Assembly (NCBI GenBank): GCA_011772865.1
Contig: WVYQ01000008.1
Coordinates: 9,097 to 58,775, forward strand
Direction: 5' to 3'
Length of the DNA: 49,679 bases
Origin: Woeseiaceae bacterium
GTDB lineage: Bacteria; Pseudomonadota; Gammaproteobacteria; Steroidobacterales; Woeseiaceae
The first letter of the stretch is position 1; each line of letters starts with the position of its first letter. A program made the position numbers and the translations under genes. The notes under the pieces are model-generated. The model worked only from the letters and a program-made list of their open reading frames with translations, made no database searches and was not told the DNA's origin. Of the stretch, positions 22,001-30,663 are shown piece after piece.

Positions 22001-22762
22001 CTAATGGATTCCTAGCCAAGCCGGCATCATTTTCCAGGACTCACCGAGGGCCTTGTCGAGCCGTCGGAAATCGGGCTCGAATCGCCCTACCCGGCGCCAG
22101 AAACGCCGCGAATGGTTCATGTGCCGCGCGTGGCATAACTCGTGAATCATCAGGTAACGCAGCAAGGTCGGATCCAGGAACAGCAGGCAGTAATTGATAC
22201 TGATCGTTCCGCTCGATGAATGACTTCCCCAGCAAGTTCGCTGTCCGCGAACGTGCATGCGCTCGAACGGATTGTCGGTCTGGGCCGATAGTGCCTGCAA
22301 ACGTGGCAGGAATTCCTTGCGGGCGATCGAGGCAAGCCAGCGCTTCAGTGCGGCAATGCAGAGCGCATCGTCTCCGGTTCGCCCGGTCAGCGTGACCACG
22401 TCGTTGCTGCACCGATAGCTAACGCTTTTGGCATCGCTGCGTCGCTCGTAGCGAACCCGGTAGCGCGCCTTTATGGCCGGCAGTTCGACCAGGTTCGGCA
22501 AGACGAAAGGCTCATCCGGGACTATTTCGGCAAAAGACTCTCTGGAACGGCGGATCCAGTCGCGGTTCGCGTCGACGAATTCCCGCACGTCTCGTGCCGG
22601 CGTTCGCCTGGGCACCACTACCTCGACCCGGCCACGTGGATAAACCTTGATCGACAGGCGGCGGGCTCGCTTGCTTTCGCGCACAGTAAAGCCCGGCGCA
22701 TCGCCGGGCTCTGCGGAATCCGAAAAAAGCCTGAGTTGTGTGGCCGTGCGTTGCACGGCCAC
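22001..22762 (-). CDS. YgjP/SprT-like zinc metallopeptidase (M48-type, DUF45)
   Basis: Predicted cytosolic zinc metallopeptidase. The metal site HELCHARHMNH near the C-terminus and CWGSHSSSGTISINY are characteristic of the YgjP/DUF45 family; the basic segment RESKRARRLSIKVYPRG is the usual N-terminal region. No ATG is available. GTG at 22762 or 22756 gives about 253 aa and lies 4 bp after the stop of the secreted beta-solenoid gene. Translation from further upstream would overlap that gene out of frame. The GTG lies in a strong hairpin, and a second hairpin falls within the first 25 codons, so a later GTG near 22685 is also possible. Substrate unknown. Confidence 0.8.
   Translation of the reverse strand: MAVQRTATQLRLFSDSAEPGDAPGFTVRESKRARRLSIKVYPRGRVEVVVPRRTPARDVREFVDANRDWIRRSRESFAEIVPDEPFVLPNLVELPAIKARYRVRYERRSDAKSVSYRCSNDVVTLTGRTGDDALCIAALKRWLASIARKEFLPRLQALSAQTDNPFERMHVRGQRTCWGSHSSSGTISINYCLLFLDPTLLRYLMIHELCHARHMNHSRRFWRRVGRFEPDFRRLDKALGESWKMMPAWLGIH
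22690..22710 (-). terminator. Perfect 9-bp hairpin with short T-tract, inside the 5' part of the metallopeptidase gene
   Basis: AGCCCGGCG and CGCCGGGCT form a perfect 9-bp stem with a 3-nt loop. On the minus strand it is followed by TTACTGT (the stem's final T makes a TTT run), close to a rho-independent terminator. It may end most transcripts of the upstream beta-solenoid gene while lying inside the next coding region. Confidence 0.5.
22740..22762 (-). promoter_or_regulatory. Perfect 10-bp hairpin over the metallopeptidase GTG start
   Basis: GTGGCCGTGC and GCACGGCCAC form a perfect 10-bp stem with a 3-nt loop. It starts exactly at the proposed GTG codon and lies 4 bp after the stop of the upstream gene. 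A T6 run follows 11 nt later on the minus strand. It could be a terminator, an RNA stabiliser or a translation-coupling element. Confidence 0.5.
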
Positions 22763-22766
22763 TATT

Positions 22767-23486
22767 CTACGGACTGTCGCCGGAGAAGCGAATCGCGTCA
22801 TCCATGGACATCTCGCCTTTGACGCCGCCAACTTCAGCTGTTTCGCTGATATAGAGGTCGACCTCGCGCTCCAGCACGATGTTGCCCTCGACAACAGATC
22901 CGGGACCGATGATGATCCTGGGCTTCTTGCTGTCGCCAAAGCTCCAGAAGCTGGGCTTCTCGATCAGGATGTCGCCTTTCACGACGGATTTGTCACTCAG
23001 GTGGACGCCACCGTTGGTTGTGGTCACGTTGCCCCGCACCTCGGCGCCCTCCAGTTCGATGCTGCCGTTCACATTGCCAACATGGCTGGCCACGGTCGAC
23101 CCCTGCTCCAGGGTGATTCCGCCGTTGACGGCACTGACTTCGCCATCGATTTCCGCGCCTTCGCCCACCGAGATGGAGCCATTCACCGTCTCGAGGCCAC
23201 CCGCGGTGACGTTCGTACCCAGCGTCAGAGCGCCGTTCACGGTGCTGGCATCCCCGATTTTCGCATCGTCTCCGACGCGGACCTTACCGTTGACCGTGCT
23301 CACCGACCCGGTAACAGTGGCGCCATCGCCCACCGTCACACTGCCATTGACACTGCTTGCGCCATCGGATTCACTGCCTGCCTCGATCTTGACGCTCTTG
23401 TTGATGCTCGCGCCGGCGACAGGGACGAATACAAGCAGCGCCAGCAGACAAATTGTGAATGCGCTCTTGATGACAAATTTGCTCAT
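22767..23486 (-). CDS. Secreted beta-solenoid (bactofilin-like polymer-forming) protein
   Basis: A 239-residue protein with a signal peptide (cleavage near VAGA-SI). It carries about seven tandem repeats of 18-19 residues built on [ST]xVNG. The repeat asparagines fall at residues 47, 66, 84, 102, 121, 140 and 158, giving periods of 19, 18, 18, 19, 19 and 18. Such spacing with glycines and beta-branched residues indicates a stacked beta-solenoid like bactofilins, but bactofilins are normally cytosolic and this one is exported. The C-terminal 70 residues (IIGPGSVVEGNIVLEREVDLYI) continue the pattern more loosely. ATG 23486 is preceded by GGAG at 9 nt. Role unknown; possibly a structural or surface protein. 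Confidence 0.75.
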   Translation of the reverse strand: MSKFVIKSAFTICLLALLVFVPVAGASINKSVKIEAGSESDGASSVNGSVTVGDGATVTGSVSTVNGKVRVGDDAKIGDASTVNGALTLGTNVTAGGLETVNGSISVGEGAEIDGEVSAVNGGITLEQGSTVASHVGNVNGSIELEGAEVRGNVTTTNGGVHLSDKSVVKGDILIEKPSFWSFGDSKKPRIIIGPGSVVEGNIVLEREVDLYISETAEVGGVKGEMSMDDAIRFSGDSP

Positions 23487-23560
23487 TTTTTGGCTCCAAG
23501 GATTATGTACTTATTAGATACCTCCCGAAGCCGTTCGGTTGCAATAGCCCGGAAAAAAAC

Positions 23561-24355
23561 ATGCTGCCAGAACTGATCGATATCGGCGCCAATCTGACGC
23601 ATGACAGCTTCGATTCCGACCGCGCCGCCATGATGCGGCGCGCTCATGATGCCGGCGTTACGCGCATGATCGTCACCGGCAGCAGCGTCCAGGGCAGCCT
23701 CGATGCCCTGCAGTTGGCCCGGACCGAGCCGGGGCGCCTGTATTCGACGGCGGGGATCCATCCGCACCACGCGTCCGAGTTTGACGACGCTGCGCGAGCG
23801 TCGCTGATGGAACTGGCTGTGGAGGAACCGGTTGTCGCCGTTGGGGAATGCGGCCTCGATTACTTCCGAAATTTTTCTCCGCGGGAGGCGCAACTGGCTG
23901 CATTTCAGGCACAGCTGGAGATAGCTGCTGAGACAGCGCTGCCCGTGTTCCTGCACCAGCGCGATGCGCATGACGACTTTGTCGAAGTGCTGGAGCCAAT
24001 GCTGCCGAATTTATCTCGGGCCGTCGCACATTGCTTCACGGGTGAGCACGAATCGCTGCGCGAGTACCTCGCCATGGGACTGTGGATCGGCATCACCGGG
24101 TGGATCTGCGACGAACGCCGCGGCGCCCACTTGCATGACATCGTGTCGGTCATACCTGACGACCGCTTACTGATCGAATCCGATGCACCGTATCTCTTGC
24201 CCCGCACTATCCAGCCGAAGCCGAAGTCGCGCCGCAACGAGCCGGCATTCCTCCCGGAGGTTCTGCGTGTGGTGGCCGAGGCGCGCGGCCAGTCCGAGGA
24301 ACACGTCGCCAGGGTAACGACGCAGAACGCGATCGCGTTTTTTGATCTGCCCTGA
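23561..24355 (+). CDS. tatD: TatD family metal-dependent deoxyribonuclease
   Basis: Metal-dependent 3'-5' exonuclease/hydrolase of the amidohydrolase superfamily, 264 aa. Metal ligands and signatures are DIGANLTHDSF (5'-end motif), AGIHPHH, VGECGLDYFR, FLHQRDAH, AHCFTGEHES and LLIESDAPYLLPR. The ATG at 23561 is preceded by GGAA. It diverges from the beta-solenoid gene (74 bp) and converges with the NERD gene. DIGANLT and the C-terminal PKSRRNEPAFLPEVL favour TatD proper over the YcfH or YjjV paralogues. Confidence 0.92.
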   Translation: MLPELIDIGANLTHDSFDSDRAAMMRRAHDAGVTRMIVTGSSVQGSLDALQLARTEPGRLYSTAGIHPHHASEFDDAARASLMELAVEEPVVAVGECGLDYFRNFSPREAQLAAFQAQLEIAAETALPVFLHQRDAHDDFVEVLEPMLPNLSRAVAHCFTGEHESLREYLAMGLWIGITGWICDERRGAHLHDIVSVIPDDRLLIESDAPYLLPRTIQPKPKSRRNEPAFLPEVLRVVAEARGQSEEHVARVTTQNAIAFFDLP

Positions 24356-24363
24356 ATGCGGCC

Positions 24364-24969
24364 CTAAGCCTTCGGGCCCTGCTTGCGATAGATCTCGTCG
24401 ACCTGCGTATCGAGCGCAGCCTTGCGGATAAGATCCCAGTGGGGTTTGAATGCCTCGATCTTGAACTTGGCGGCTGACTTGTCGGGTTCACCGAAGTCTG
24501 CAAGCAGCGTATCGAGATCCGTGACCTGGCTCGGGACGCCCTTCGTAAACTCGGCGCCATCGAGAAACAGGATACGGCCTTCGACGGGCACCTGCCGCAC
24601 GATGTGGCGTACCGCCGCAACCCGATCGTAAAGCGCCGCCTGCGGATTCGGGAACGTATAGCGGCGCTCGTCGCTGATCACGGTCCACTCCTGCATCTTG
24701 TCGCTACCGAATACCGTGCCGACCGCATCCTTGATGTCGACGATCAGCAAGCCCTGGGAGGTCAGTAGCAGATGGTCGATCTGGATCTCACCGTCGTCAC
24801 CATTGGGAATAACGAGCGCGTCGATACGATCATGACTGATCTCGGCGAGGATTCTCCTGAGCCGATCTCCACCACGATGGCGTCGATACAAAAACCACCC
24901 CACCAGCAGAAGCACGAGCGCACCTGCGAGCAGCCACGGCATGTTCTGGGATATATCAGCGCTGCTCAT
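24364..24969 (-). CDS. Membrane-anchored NERD-domain protein
   Basis: A 201-residue protein with one N-terminal transmembrane helix (MPWLLAGALVLLLVGWFLY) and a short basic stretch. A nuclease-related NERD domain follows, in which IQIDHLLLTSQGLLIVDIKD carries the acidic D...DxK pattern of restriction-endonuclease-like folds. The ATG overlaps the thrC stop as ATGA (24966-24969), so translation is coupled to threonine synthase. An upstream reading frame extension runs inside thrC and is not coding. NERD proteins are suspected of DNA processing, but no activity is established. The placement at the end of a threonine operon is unexplained. Confidence 0.8.
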   Translation of the reverse strand: MSSADISQNMPWLLAGALVLLLVGWFLYRRHRGGDRLRRILAEISHDRIDALVIPNGDDGEIQIDHLLLTSQGLLIVDIKDAVGTVFGSDKMQEWTVISDERRYTFPNPQAALYDRVAAVRHIVRQVPVEGRILFLDGAEFTKGVPSQVTDLDTLLADFGEPDKSAAKFKIEAFKPHWDLIRKAALDTQVDEIYRKQGPKA

Positions 24970-26276
24970 TGGCCGAAATGTACCTCCATCGCCCCGGCCA
25001 GCGCTTCCAGCGTGGGCTCTACCGAAACTGCCCGGCTCGGGCGTGACAGAATGTCGGCCAGTACCTCCGGCAACGGCACTTCCTGACCGATCAGTGGTTC
25101 CACGACCGTCTCGAACTTGGCGGGATGCGCCGTTGCGACCAGGATCCAGTCGTTGGCATCGCGGAGCCTCGCATCCAACTGCCGCCAGGTGTACGTTGCC
25201 GTCGCGGTATGCGGACAAGTTGCGAATCCGAACTCAGTGTAATCGCGGCGAATTTCCTCGCGTATCTGGTCGTCGTCAACCGACAGGACGCCGAGGCAGT
25301 CACGCAATACATCAGCCTCCCCTATGATGCTACGCAGCCTTTCCATGTTGCTCGGATCACCGACATCCATGGCCGATGCAAGCGTCTGGACGCTCGCACG
25401 AGGGATCCATTCGAGCGTCTCGAAGTAATCCGGAATCGTACGATTTGCGTTGGTTGCCAGCACTATCGGTCCGATCGGCAGACCCATCTCTCGCGCCATG
25501 ATACAGGCCAACGCGTTGCCAAGGTTACCGGTCGGTATCACGAAACCCGGTTTTATTCCGGTCGTCCGATAATGCCTCAGGCTGGCATCCGCGTAATAGG
25601 TACTCTGCGGTAACAGCCGACCAATGTTGATGCTGTTCGCCGAACTGAAACGGTACCGCGAAGCGAGATCAGTATCACCCATTGCCGACTTCACGAGTGC
25701 CTGGCAGTCATCGAAAGATCCTGTCACCGAAAGCGACAGCACGTTGTCGCTCCAGCATGTGAGCTGGTGAGCCTGCCGCGCCGAAACCCGACCGTCCGGA
25801 AATAAAACGACGACACGCATGCCGGGACGCTCATTGAAGGCGGCAGCAACGGCCCCACCGGTATCGCCGGACGTGGCGACGAGAATGGTCAACGGATCGC
25901 TCTCGTCTCCCTCCAGGCGTGTCAGGCACGCCGCCAGGAACCCAGCGCCAACATCCTTGAAGGCAGCTGTAGGCCCGTGATACAGCTCCAACAGGCTGGC
26001 GTTGCCATCGCTTGTCGGTAGCGACGTTACCGGGATCGGGAAATTAAAGGTCTCTGCAAGAATCTGCGAAATCGCCCCTGCGAGAGACGAATCGGCAAAA
26101 AACGGTTTCAGCAGCACTGCTGCAACATCCGGAATCGAGTCGGCAGTCGCGAAGTCGTCAAGCGCGAACACCGGCAACTCGACCGGTACGTAAAGCCCGC
26201 CGTCTTCCGCGATACCGTTGACGAGAGCCCGGTCCAGCGTGACCGTTTCCGTGCCGCGCGTACTCACAAAACGCAC
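24966..26276 (-). CDS. thrC: Threonine synthase
   Basis: PLP enzyme converting O-phosphohomoserine to threonine. The PLP-binding lysine lies in GPTAAFKDVGAGF; SGDTGGAVAAAF (phosphate loop), TGNLGNALA and GEADVLRDCLGV-type C-terminal blocks fit the ThrC family. Start: a GTG at 26276 lies 7 nt after GGAGG and 2 nt after the thrB stop; a GTG at 26282 is too close to that ribosome-binding site. This gives 436 aa, near E. coli ThrC. It is the third gene of thrABC, with the NERD gene overlapping its stop. Confidence 0.95.
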   Translation of the reverse strand: MRFVSTRGTETVTLDRALVNGIAEDGGLYVPVELPVFALDDFATADSIPDVAAVLLKPFFADSSLAGAISQILAETFNFPIPVTSLPTSDGNASLLELYHGPTAAFKDVGAGFLAACLTRLEGDESDPLTILVATSGDTGGAVAAAFNERPGMRVVVLFPDGRVSARQAHQLTCWSDNVLSLSVTGSFDDCQALVKSAMGDTDLASRYRFSSANSINIGRLLPQSTYYADASLRHYRTTGIKPGFVIPTGNLGNALACIMAREMGLPIGPIVLATNANRTIPDYFETLEWIPRASVQTLASAMDVGDPSNMERLRSIIGEADVLRDCLGVLSVDDDQIREEIRRDYTEFGFATCPHTATATYTWRQLDARLRDANDWILVATAHPAKFETVVEPLIGQEVPLPEVLADILSRPSRAVSVEPTLEALAGAMEVHFGQ

Positions 26277-26278
26277 GG

Positions 26279-27220
26279 TCACGCCTCCAGGTGTGCGCCC
26301 GGCGCGTCCAGTGAGCTGACCCAGGATTGGCAGTCGATACCCAGGGACCGGCATGCCTGTTCCATCGCAGTCGCGAGATTGCCTGCTTTGCCACTTTCAG
26401 TCAGCGCAAAAATACTCGGCCCGCTGCCGGACAGGCTGCAGCCCAGCGCACCCCCCCGCACGGCCGCATCCTTGACCGCGGCGAAACACGACACTGCCGA
26501 GGCGCGTTGTGGTTCGACAATTACGTCTTTAAGAGTCTTGCGAATCAGTTCGAGATCGCTTGCCGCACAAGCCGCGAGGAAACCGCCAAAATAGGCCTGC
26601 TGCTCCAGCCACTGCTCCATCGAGTAGGCCTTCGCCAGCTTGCGGCGCGCATGAGCCGTATTGACCTGTAGCTCGGGATGGATCAATACCGCGCTGACTC
26701 CCTTGGGCACCGGCATACGCACGGTCTCCGGTAGCAGTACTTTCGGGCAATAAATCATGCCGCCGAGAAGGCTCGGCGCGACATTGTCGGCATGCAACCC
26801 GCCGCTCGCATACTGCTCGCCGGCGAGCGCGTACGGCAACAGGTTTGGCGTCGGAAGCGGCGTACCGAGTAACTGGTTGACGGCAAAAGTGGCAGCAACT
26901 GCCGATGCCGCAGAACTCCCCATGCCCGACTGCAGCGGTACGCCTTTGTGAATACGAAGATCCACACCGTGATCATCACCATAGTCATTCCACAGCGCCT
27001 TGACGGCAATCGACGCGGTATTGTGTTCCGGGTCTTTTGATAAATACGGATGCGGAGCTCCATCCAGGCCAAGAACCTCACTCACTGAAATGCCGGGTTG
27101 ATCCTTGCGCCGCGCGATGACGTGGTCGCCAACCCCGTCAAGAGCGAGGCCGAGCATGTCGAACCCTACGCCAACGTTGCCAATCGATGCTGGCGCGAAA
27201 GCGGTGACTGATTCGCCCAT
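26279..27220 (-). CDS. thrB: Homoserine kinase
   Basis: GHMP-family kinase phosphorylating homoserine. The 313-aa protein opens with VTAFAPASIGNVGVGFDMLG. The ATP-binding loop LQSGMGSSAASAVAA (about 95-109) is intact, and the C-terminal GCSLSGSGPSIFAL is the third GHMP motif. ATG 27220 lies 1 bp after the thrA stop, with GAGG in the thrA 3' end. It is the middle gene of a tightly packed thrABC operon. Confidence 0.96.
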   Translation of the reverse strand: MGESVTAFAPASIGNVGVGFDMLGLALDGVGDHVIARRKDQPGISVSEVLGLDGAPHPYLSKDPEHNTASIAVKALWNDYGDDHGVDLRIHKGVPLQSGMGSSAASAVAATFAVNQLLGTPLPTPNLLPYALAGEQYASGGLHADNVAPSLLGGMIYCPKVLLPETVRMPVPKGVSAVLIHPELQVNTAHARRKLAKAYSMEQWLEQQAYFGGFLAACAASDLELIRKTLKDVIVEPQRASAVSCFAAVKDAAVRGGALGCSLSGSGPSIFALTESGKAGNLATAMEQACRSLGIDCQSWVSSLDAPGAHLEA

Positions 27221-27221
27221 A

Positions 27222-29696
27222 TCAGGTGCCCTCGCTCAGGTACCTGGCCAGGCGTAGCAGGTCGCTGAAGACGCCACCGGCCGTCACTTCGGGGCCGGCT
27301 CCCGGGCCTTGCACCACGAGCGGGTTCTCCGAATAACGGTCTGTCTCGAACTGGACGATATTGTCCGTCAGGGCTATGTGGCTGAACGGATTGTCAACAT
27401 CGACGGATTCGAGGCCGACCGAAGCAGCGCCGTGCGCGTCCAGTCGCCCGATATAACGCAACTTCTTGCCTTGCGCACGGGCATTCTCATAGGTCTGCAG
27501 CATATCGTCATCATACTCGGACAACTTGTCGAGGAACTCATCGATCGTACCCTCGCGGAGCGGCTCGGGTACGAGGTTGCCGACCGGAAAGTCACCGAGT
27601 TCGATTTCGTAGCCGAGTTCCCGCGCCAGGATTGTCAGTTTTCTGGCGACGTCCATGCCCGAGAGGTCATCGCGCGGATCCGGCTCCGTGTAACCACACC
27701 GCCGCGCCTGGCGCACGATCTCCGAGAACGGTGTCTTGCCATCGTAGATATTGAACAGGTACGCCAGCGTCCCGGAAAAGATGCCCTGAATGGAGCGAAC
27801 CGCATCACCCGTGTGAATCAGGTCCTGCAGCGTCGAGATGATCGGCAGCGCCGCACCGACCGTCGTTTCGTAGAAGAAATGCGAGCTGCCGTGAGTACCG
27901 AGCGAACGAATCGCCTTGTAGGCCGAATGCGGCCCACTGCCTGCCTTCTTGTTTGGCGTGATGATGTGGATACCGCGCTCGAGCCACCCGGTGTAGCGAT
28001 CGGCGATCGTCTGCTCGGCTGTGCAGTCGATGATAACCGCGTGCGGCAGGTGATCGGGATTAACGTGCCTCTCGAACGCTTCCAGGTCGAGATCGACAGC
28101 GCCCTTGTCGAACTCCTGCTGCCAATTGCCCAGGTCGACGCGCCGCTCGCCGAGCAGCATGGATTTTGACCGGGCGATCCCCCGGACGCGCAGGTCGAGA
28201 TTAAAATCCCGGGCAAGACGAGCAGCGCCCTTTTCGAGTTGCTGCAGCAACGCCCCACCAACGACACCGGTTCCGATCAGACCGATCGAGATTGTCTTGG
28301 CCGACAGGTAGAAGCCCGAATGCGCGGCTCGCAAAGCGCGTGTCGCTTCGTCAGAATCGATAACTGCAGAGATATTGCGCTCCGATGAGCCCTGCGCAAT
28401 CGCTCGCACATTGATTCCCGCACGGCCGAGGGTCCCGAAGAAACGCCCGGCGACACCGGGGGTGCCTGCCATCCCGTCGCCCACAACCGCGACAATGCTC
28501 TGTGCGTCGGTAACGTCAACGCTCTGAATCTGGCCCCCAGCGAGTTCGTCCGCGAACGCGTCGCTGACCACCTGGCGGGCGCGCTCGGCCAGATCCTGTG
28601 GAACGGCAATGCAGATCGAGTGTTCCGAACTGGCCTGCGAAATCAGCGTGACGGACACACCAGCATCCTTGAGCGCCGCAAACAGGCGATCGGCCGTACC
28701 CGGAACACCAATCATGCCCGAGCCCTCGAGATTGACGAGGGCCATGCCGCTAATCGCGGTTATTCCCTTGATCTCGTCCTCGCTGGCGCTGCCGGCCTCG
28801 ATCCGGCTGCCAGGATGCGCTGAATTGAAACTGTTACGGATGATGACGGGAATATCGTTCTCGACCGCGGGACCGAGCGTCTGTGGGTGAATAACTTTCG
28901 CGCCGAAATAGGCGAGTTCCATCGCCTCGTTGTAGGTCAGCTGGTTAATGACGTGGGCTTCAGGGACCCGGTTCGGGTCTGCGCTCATTACCCCATCGAC
29001 GTCGGTCCAGATACTGAGTTCACTGGCTTTGCTGAGTGCCGCGAAGATCGCTGCCGAGTAGTCGCTCCCATTGCGCCCCAGCGTGGTCTGTAGTCCTTCC
29101 TCATCGGTAGCAATGAACCCGGTAATGATCGCCATACCCCGAAAGTCGGCCGCTACCACCGCATCAAATTTCGCCTGCGAGACATCCCATTGGACGATTG
29201 GACCCAACTCATGCTGGCTGACAATGATGACCTCGCGCGCATCGATCCAGGCACCACCTCGTTCCGGGGATTGCTGGCCGAGGTGTGTCGCGAGCAGTCG
29301 TGCAGACCAGATCTCACCATACCCCGCCACGACATCGCGGCTTCGCTGTGGCGCAGATTTGACGAGCGCAACGGCCTTGAGAAGGTCGCGAATATCATCG
29401 GCATCCCTGCTCCACGCATCCAGAACCGAGACAAGACTGTCGCCGTCAAGCAAAGCGCGTGCCGTCTCGGAATAGCGCTCACCAATGGTGTTGAGCTCAT
29501 CGCCAAAACTGGCGTCGTCTCTTTCGGCCAGCGTGACGAGATTCAGCAATGCATCGGTCATGCCGCCCATGGCCGATACGACCACACCAATCCGGTCGTC
29601 ATCGTAGCCGAGCAGGATGTCCGCCACGCGACGAAAACAGTCAGCGTCGCCGAGACTGCTGCCCCCAAACTTGTGAATCTTCCAACGGCTGGCCAA
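27222..29696 (-). CDS. thrA: Bifunctional aspartokinase/homoserine dehydrogenase I
   Basis: Catalyses the first and third steps from aspartate to homoserine. The 824-aa protein has an N-terminal aspartokinase domain (IHKFGGSSLGDADCF; SELSIWTDVDGVMSADP), a central pair of ACT-type regulatory modules (about 310-465; GMALVNLEGSGM, VVGDGMAGTPG) and a C-terminal homoserine dehydrogenase (IGLIGTGVVGGALLQQL; TPNKKAGSG). The length matches E. coli ThrA. The start is TTG at 29696, with no ATG upstream in frame and a poor ribosome-binding site. No threonine/isoleucine-rich leader peptide or attenuator is visible in the 101 bp up to lpxA, so regulation by a thrL-type attenuator is not supported. Confidence 0.95.
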   Translation of the reverse strand: MASRWKIHKFGGSSLGDADCFRRVADILLGYDDDRIGVVVSAMGGMTDALLNLVTLAERDDASFGDELNTIGERYSETARALLDGDSLVSVLDAWSRDADDIRDLLKAVALVKSAPQRSRDVVAGYGEIWSARLLATHLGQQSPERGGAWIDAREVIIVSQHELGPIVQWDVSQAKFDAVVAADFRGMAIITGFIATDEEGLQTTLGRNGSDYSAAIFAALSKASELSIWTDVDGVMSADPNRVPEAHVINQLTYNEAMELAYFGAKVIHPQTLGPAVENDIPVIIRNSFNSAHPGSRIEAGSASEDEIKGITAISGMALVNLEGSGMIGVPGTADRLFAALKDAGVSVTLISQASSEHSICIAVPQDLAERARQVVSDAFADELAGGQIQSVDVTDAQSIVAVVGDGMAGTPGVAGRFFGTLGRAGINVRAIAQGSSERNISAVIDSDEATRALRAAHSGFYLSAKTISIGLIGTGVVGGALLQQLEKGAARLARDFNLDLRVRGIARSKSMLLGERRVDLGNWQQEFDKGAVDLDLEAFERHVNPDHLPHAVIIDCTAEQTIADRYTGWLERGIHIITPNKKAGSGPHSAYKAIRSLGTHGSSHFFYETTVGAALPIISTLQDLIHTGDAVRSIQGIFSGTLAYLFNIYDGKTPFSEIVRQARRCGYTEPDPRDDLSGMDVARKLTILARELGYEIELGDFPVGNLVPEPLREGTIDEFLDKLSEYDDDMLQTYENARAQGKKLRYIGRLDAHGAASVGLESVDVDNPFSHIALTDNIVQFETDRYSENPLVVQGPGAGPEVTAGGVFSDLLRLARYLSEGT

Positions 29697-29797
29697 CGGA
29701 CCGTCCCAAGCGCAAAACGCTGAATAATAGCGGCTGAATTATCTGCCGTCTTGGGTTTTAATTGAAATTATTTGCGCATCAACGAGACCATGTGTCA
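29697..29797. promoter_or_regulatory. Divergent promoter region between thrA and the lipid A cluster
   Basis: AT-rich 101-bp spacer between two divergent operons. On the minus strand a good -10-like GATAAT lies about 45 bp upstream of the thrA TTG, with only a poor -35 (TTTCAA, 18-bp spacing). No attenuator hairpin or leader peptide is present. On the plus strand no convincing promoter pair stands out. Confidence 0.35.
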
Positions 29798-30577
29798 ATG
29801 ACAGAAACCCTCGTCCACCACTCCGCGAACGTGTCGCAGGATGCGACCGTAGATCCATCGGTCCGCATCGGCCCGGGAGCAGTCATCGAAGGCGACGTGC
29901 ATATCGGCCCAGGTACCACTATCGGGCCATACGCGATCATCCGCAGCTTCACTCGAATCGGTGCCAATAACCTCATCGATGCTCACGCGGTGATCGGGGG
30001 CGCCCCGCAGCACACCGGTTACGACGGATCAGAAACGTGGGTGACTATCGGCGACAACAACACAATTCGCGAATACGTTACGATCAACCGCGCGTATGAG
30101 CGCGAAGCCGAGACTCGCGTCGGTTCGAATTGCTTTTTGATGACAGGCGCTCATGTCGGCCACGACTGTCTCGTCGGCGACAACGTGATCCTCACGAACA
30201 ACGTTATCCTGGGAGGCCATGTCGAGGTCGGAAGCCATGTCGTAATGGGCGGCCTGGCCGGTATCCACCAGTTCGTTCGTATCGGCGCTTTCTGCATGGT
30301 TGCCGGGCACATAGCGTTGCGGAAGGACGCGCTGCCGTTCTCGGTTATCGGCGGAACTCCTGTCCGCCACTACCGGCTGAATTCGATTGGTCTGCGGCGA
30401 AACGGCATCGACGGCGATCGGTATCGGGCGCTGGAGAGCGCGTTTCGAGCGATCAGGAGCGGCGACAAATCGCTCGAGGGCTTGCCTGACACGGAGGAGA
30501 TACTTAACCTGCGTGAATGGCTGGCAAAAAAATCAAAATACGGCCTGTATGGCTTCGCGGGCGCGCGAAGATCTTAG
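29798..30577 (+). CDS. lpxA: Acyl-ACP:UDP-GlcNAc (or UDP-GlcNAc3N) O/N-acyltransferase LpxA
   Basis: First acyl transfer of lipid A synthesis. The 259-aa protein is a left-handed beta-helix of hexapeptide repeats plus a helical C-terminal domain. The catalytic His lies in TGAHVGHDCLVG (H122, equivalent to E. coli H125), and H141, H157 and Q158 are also conserved. The acyl-chain ruler position is Gly (G170, E. coli G173), compatible with a long 3-hydroxyacyl chain. ATG 29798 is preferred over a TTG at 29762. It is not in the usual lpxD-fabZ-lpxA-lpxB cluster; instead gnnA/gnnB homologues follow. By analogy with Acidithiobacillus and Leptospira, this enzyme may prefer the 3-amino substrate and make an amide; selectivity cannot be read from motifs here. 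Confidence 0.93.
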   Translation: MTETLVHHSANVSQDATVDPSVRIGPGAVIEGDVHIGPGTTIGPYAIIRSFTRIGANNLIDAHAVIGGAPQHTGYDGSETWVTIGDNNTIREYVTINRAYEREAETRVGSNCFLMTGAHVGHDCLVGDNVILTNNVILGGHVEVGSHVVMGGLAGIHQFVRIGAFCMVAGHIALRKDALPFSVIGGTPVRHYRLNSIGLRRNGIDGDRYRALESAFRAIRSGDKSLEGLPDTEEILNLREWLAKKSKYGLYGFAGARRS

Positions 30578-30663
30578 GGATATCGAAGAAACAAGAGCGG
30601 GCGGAACGCACCCCACGAAGGTGTGGCAAGTGCAGCATCGGACCGGCCTGACAGGATTGCCCC

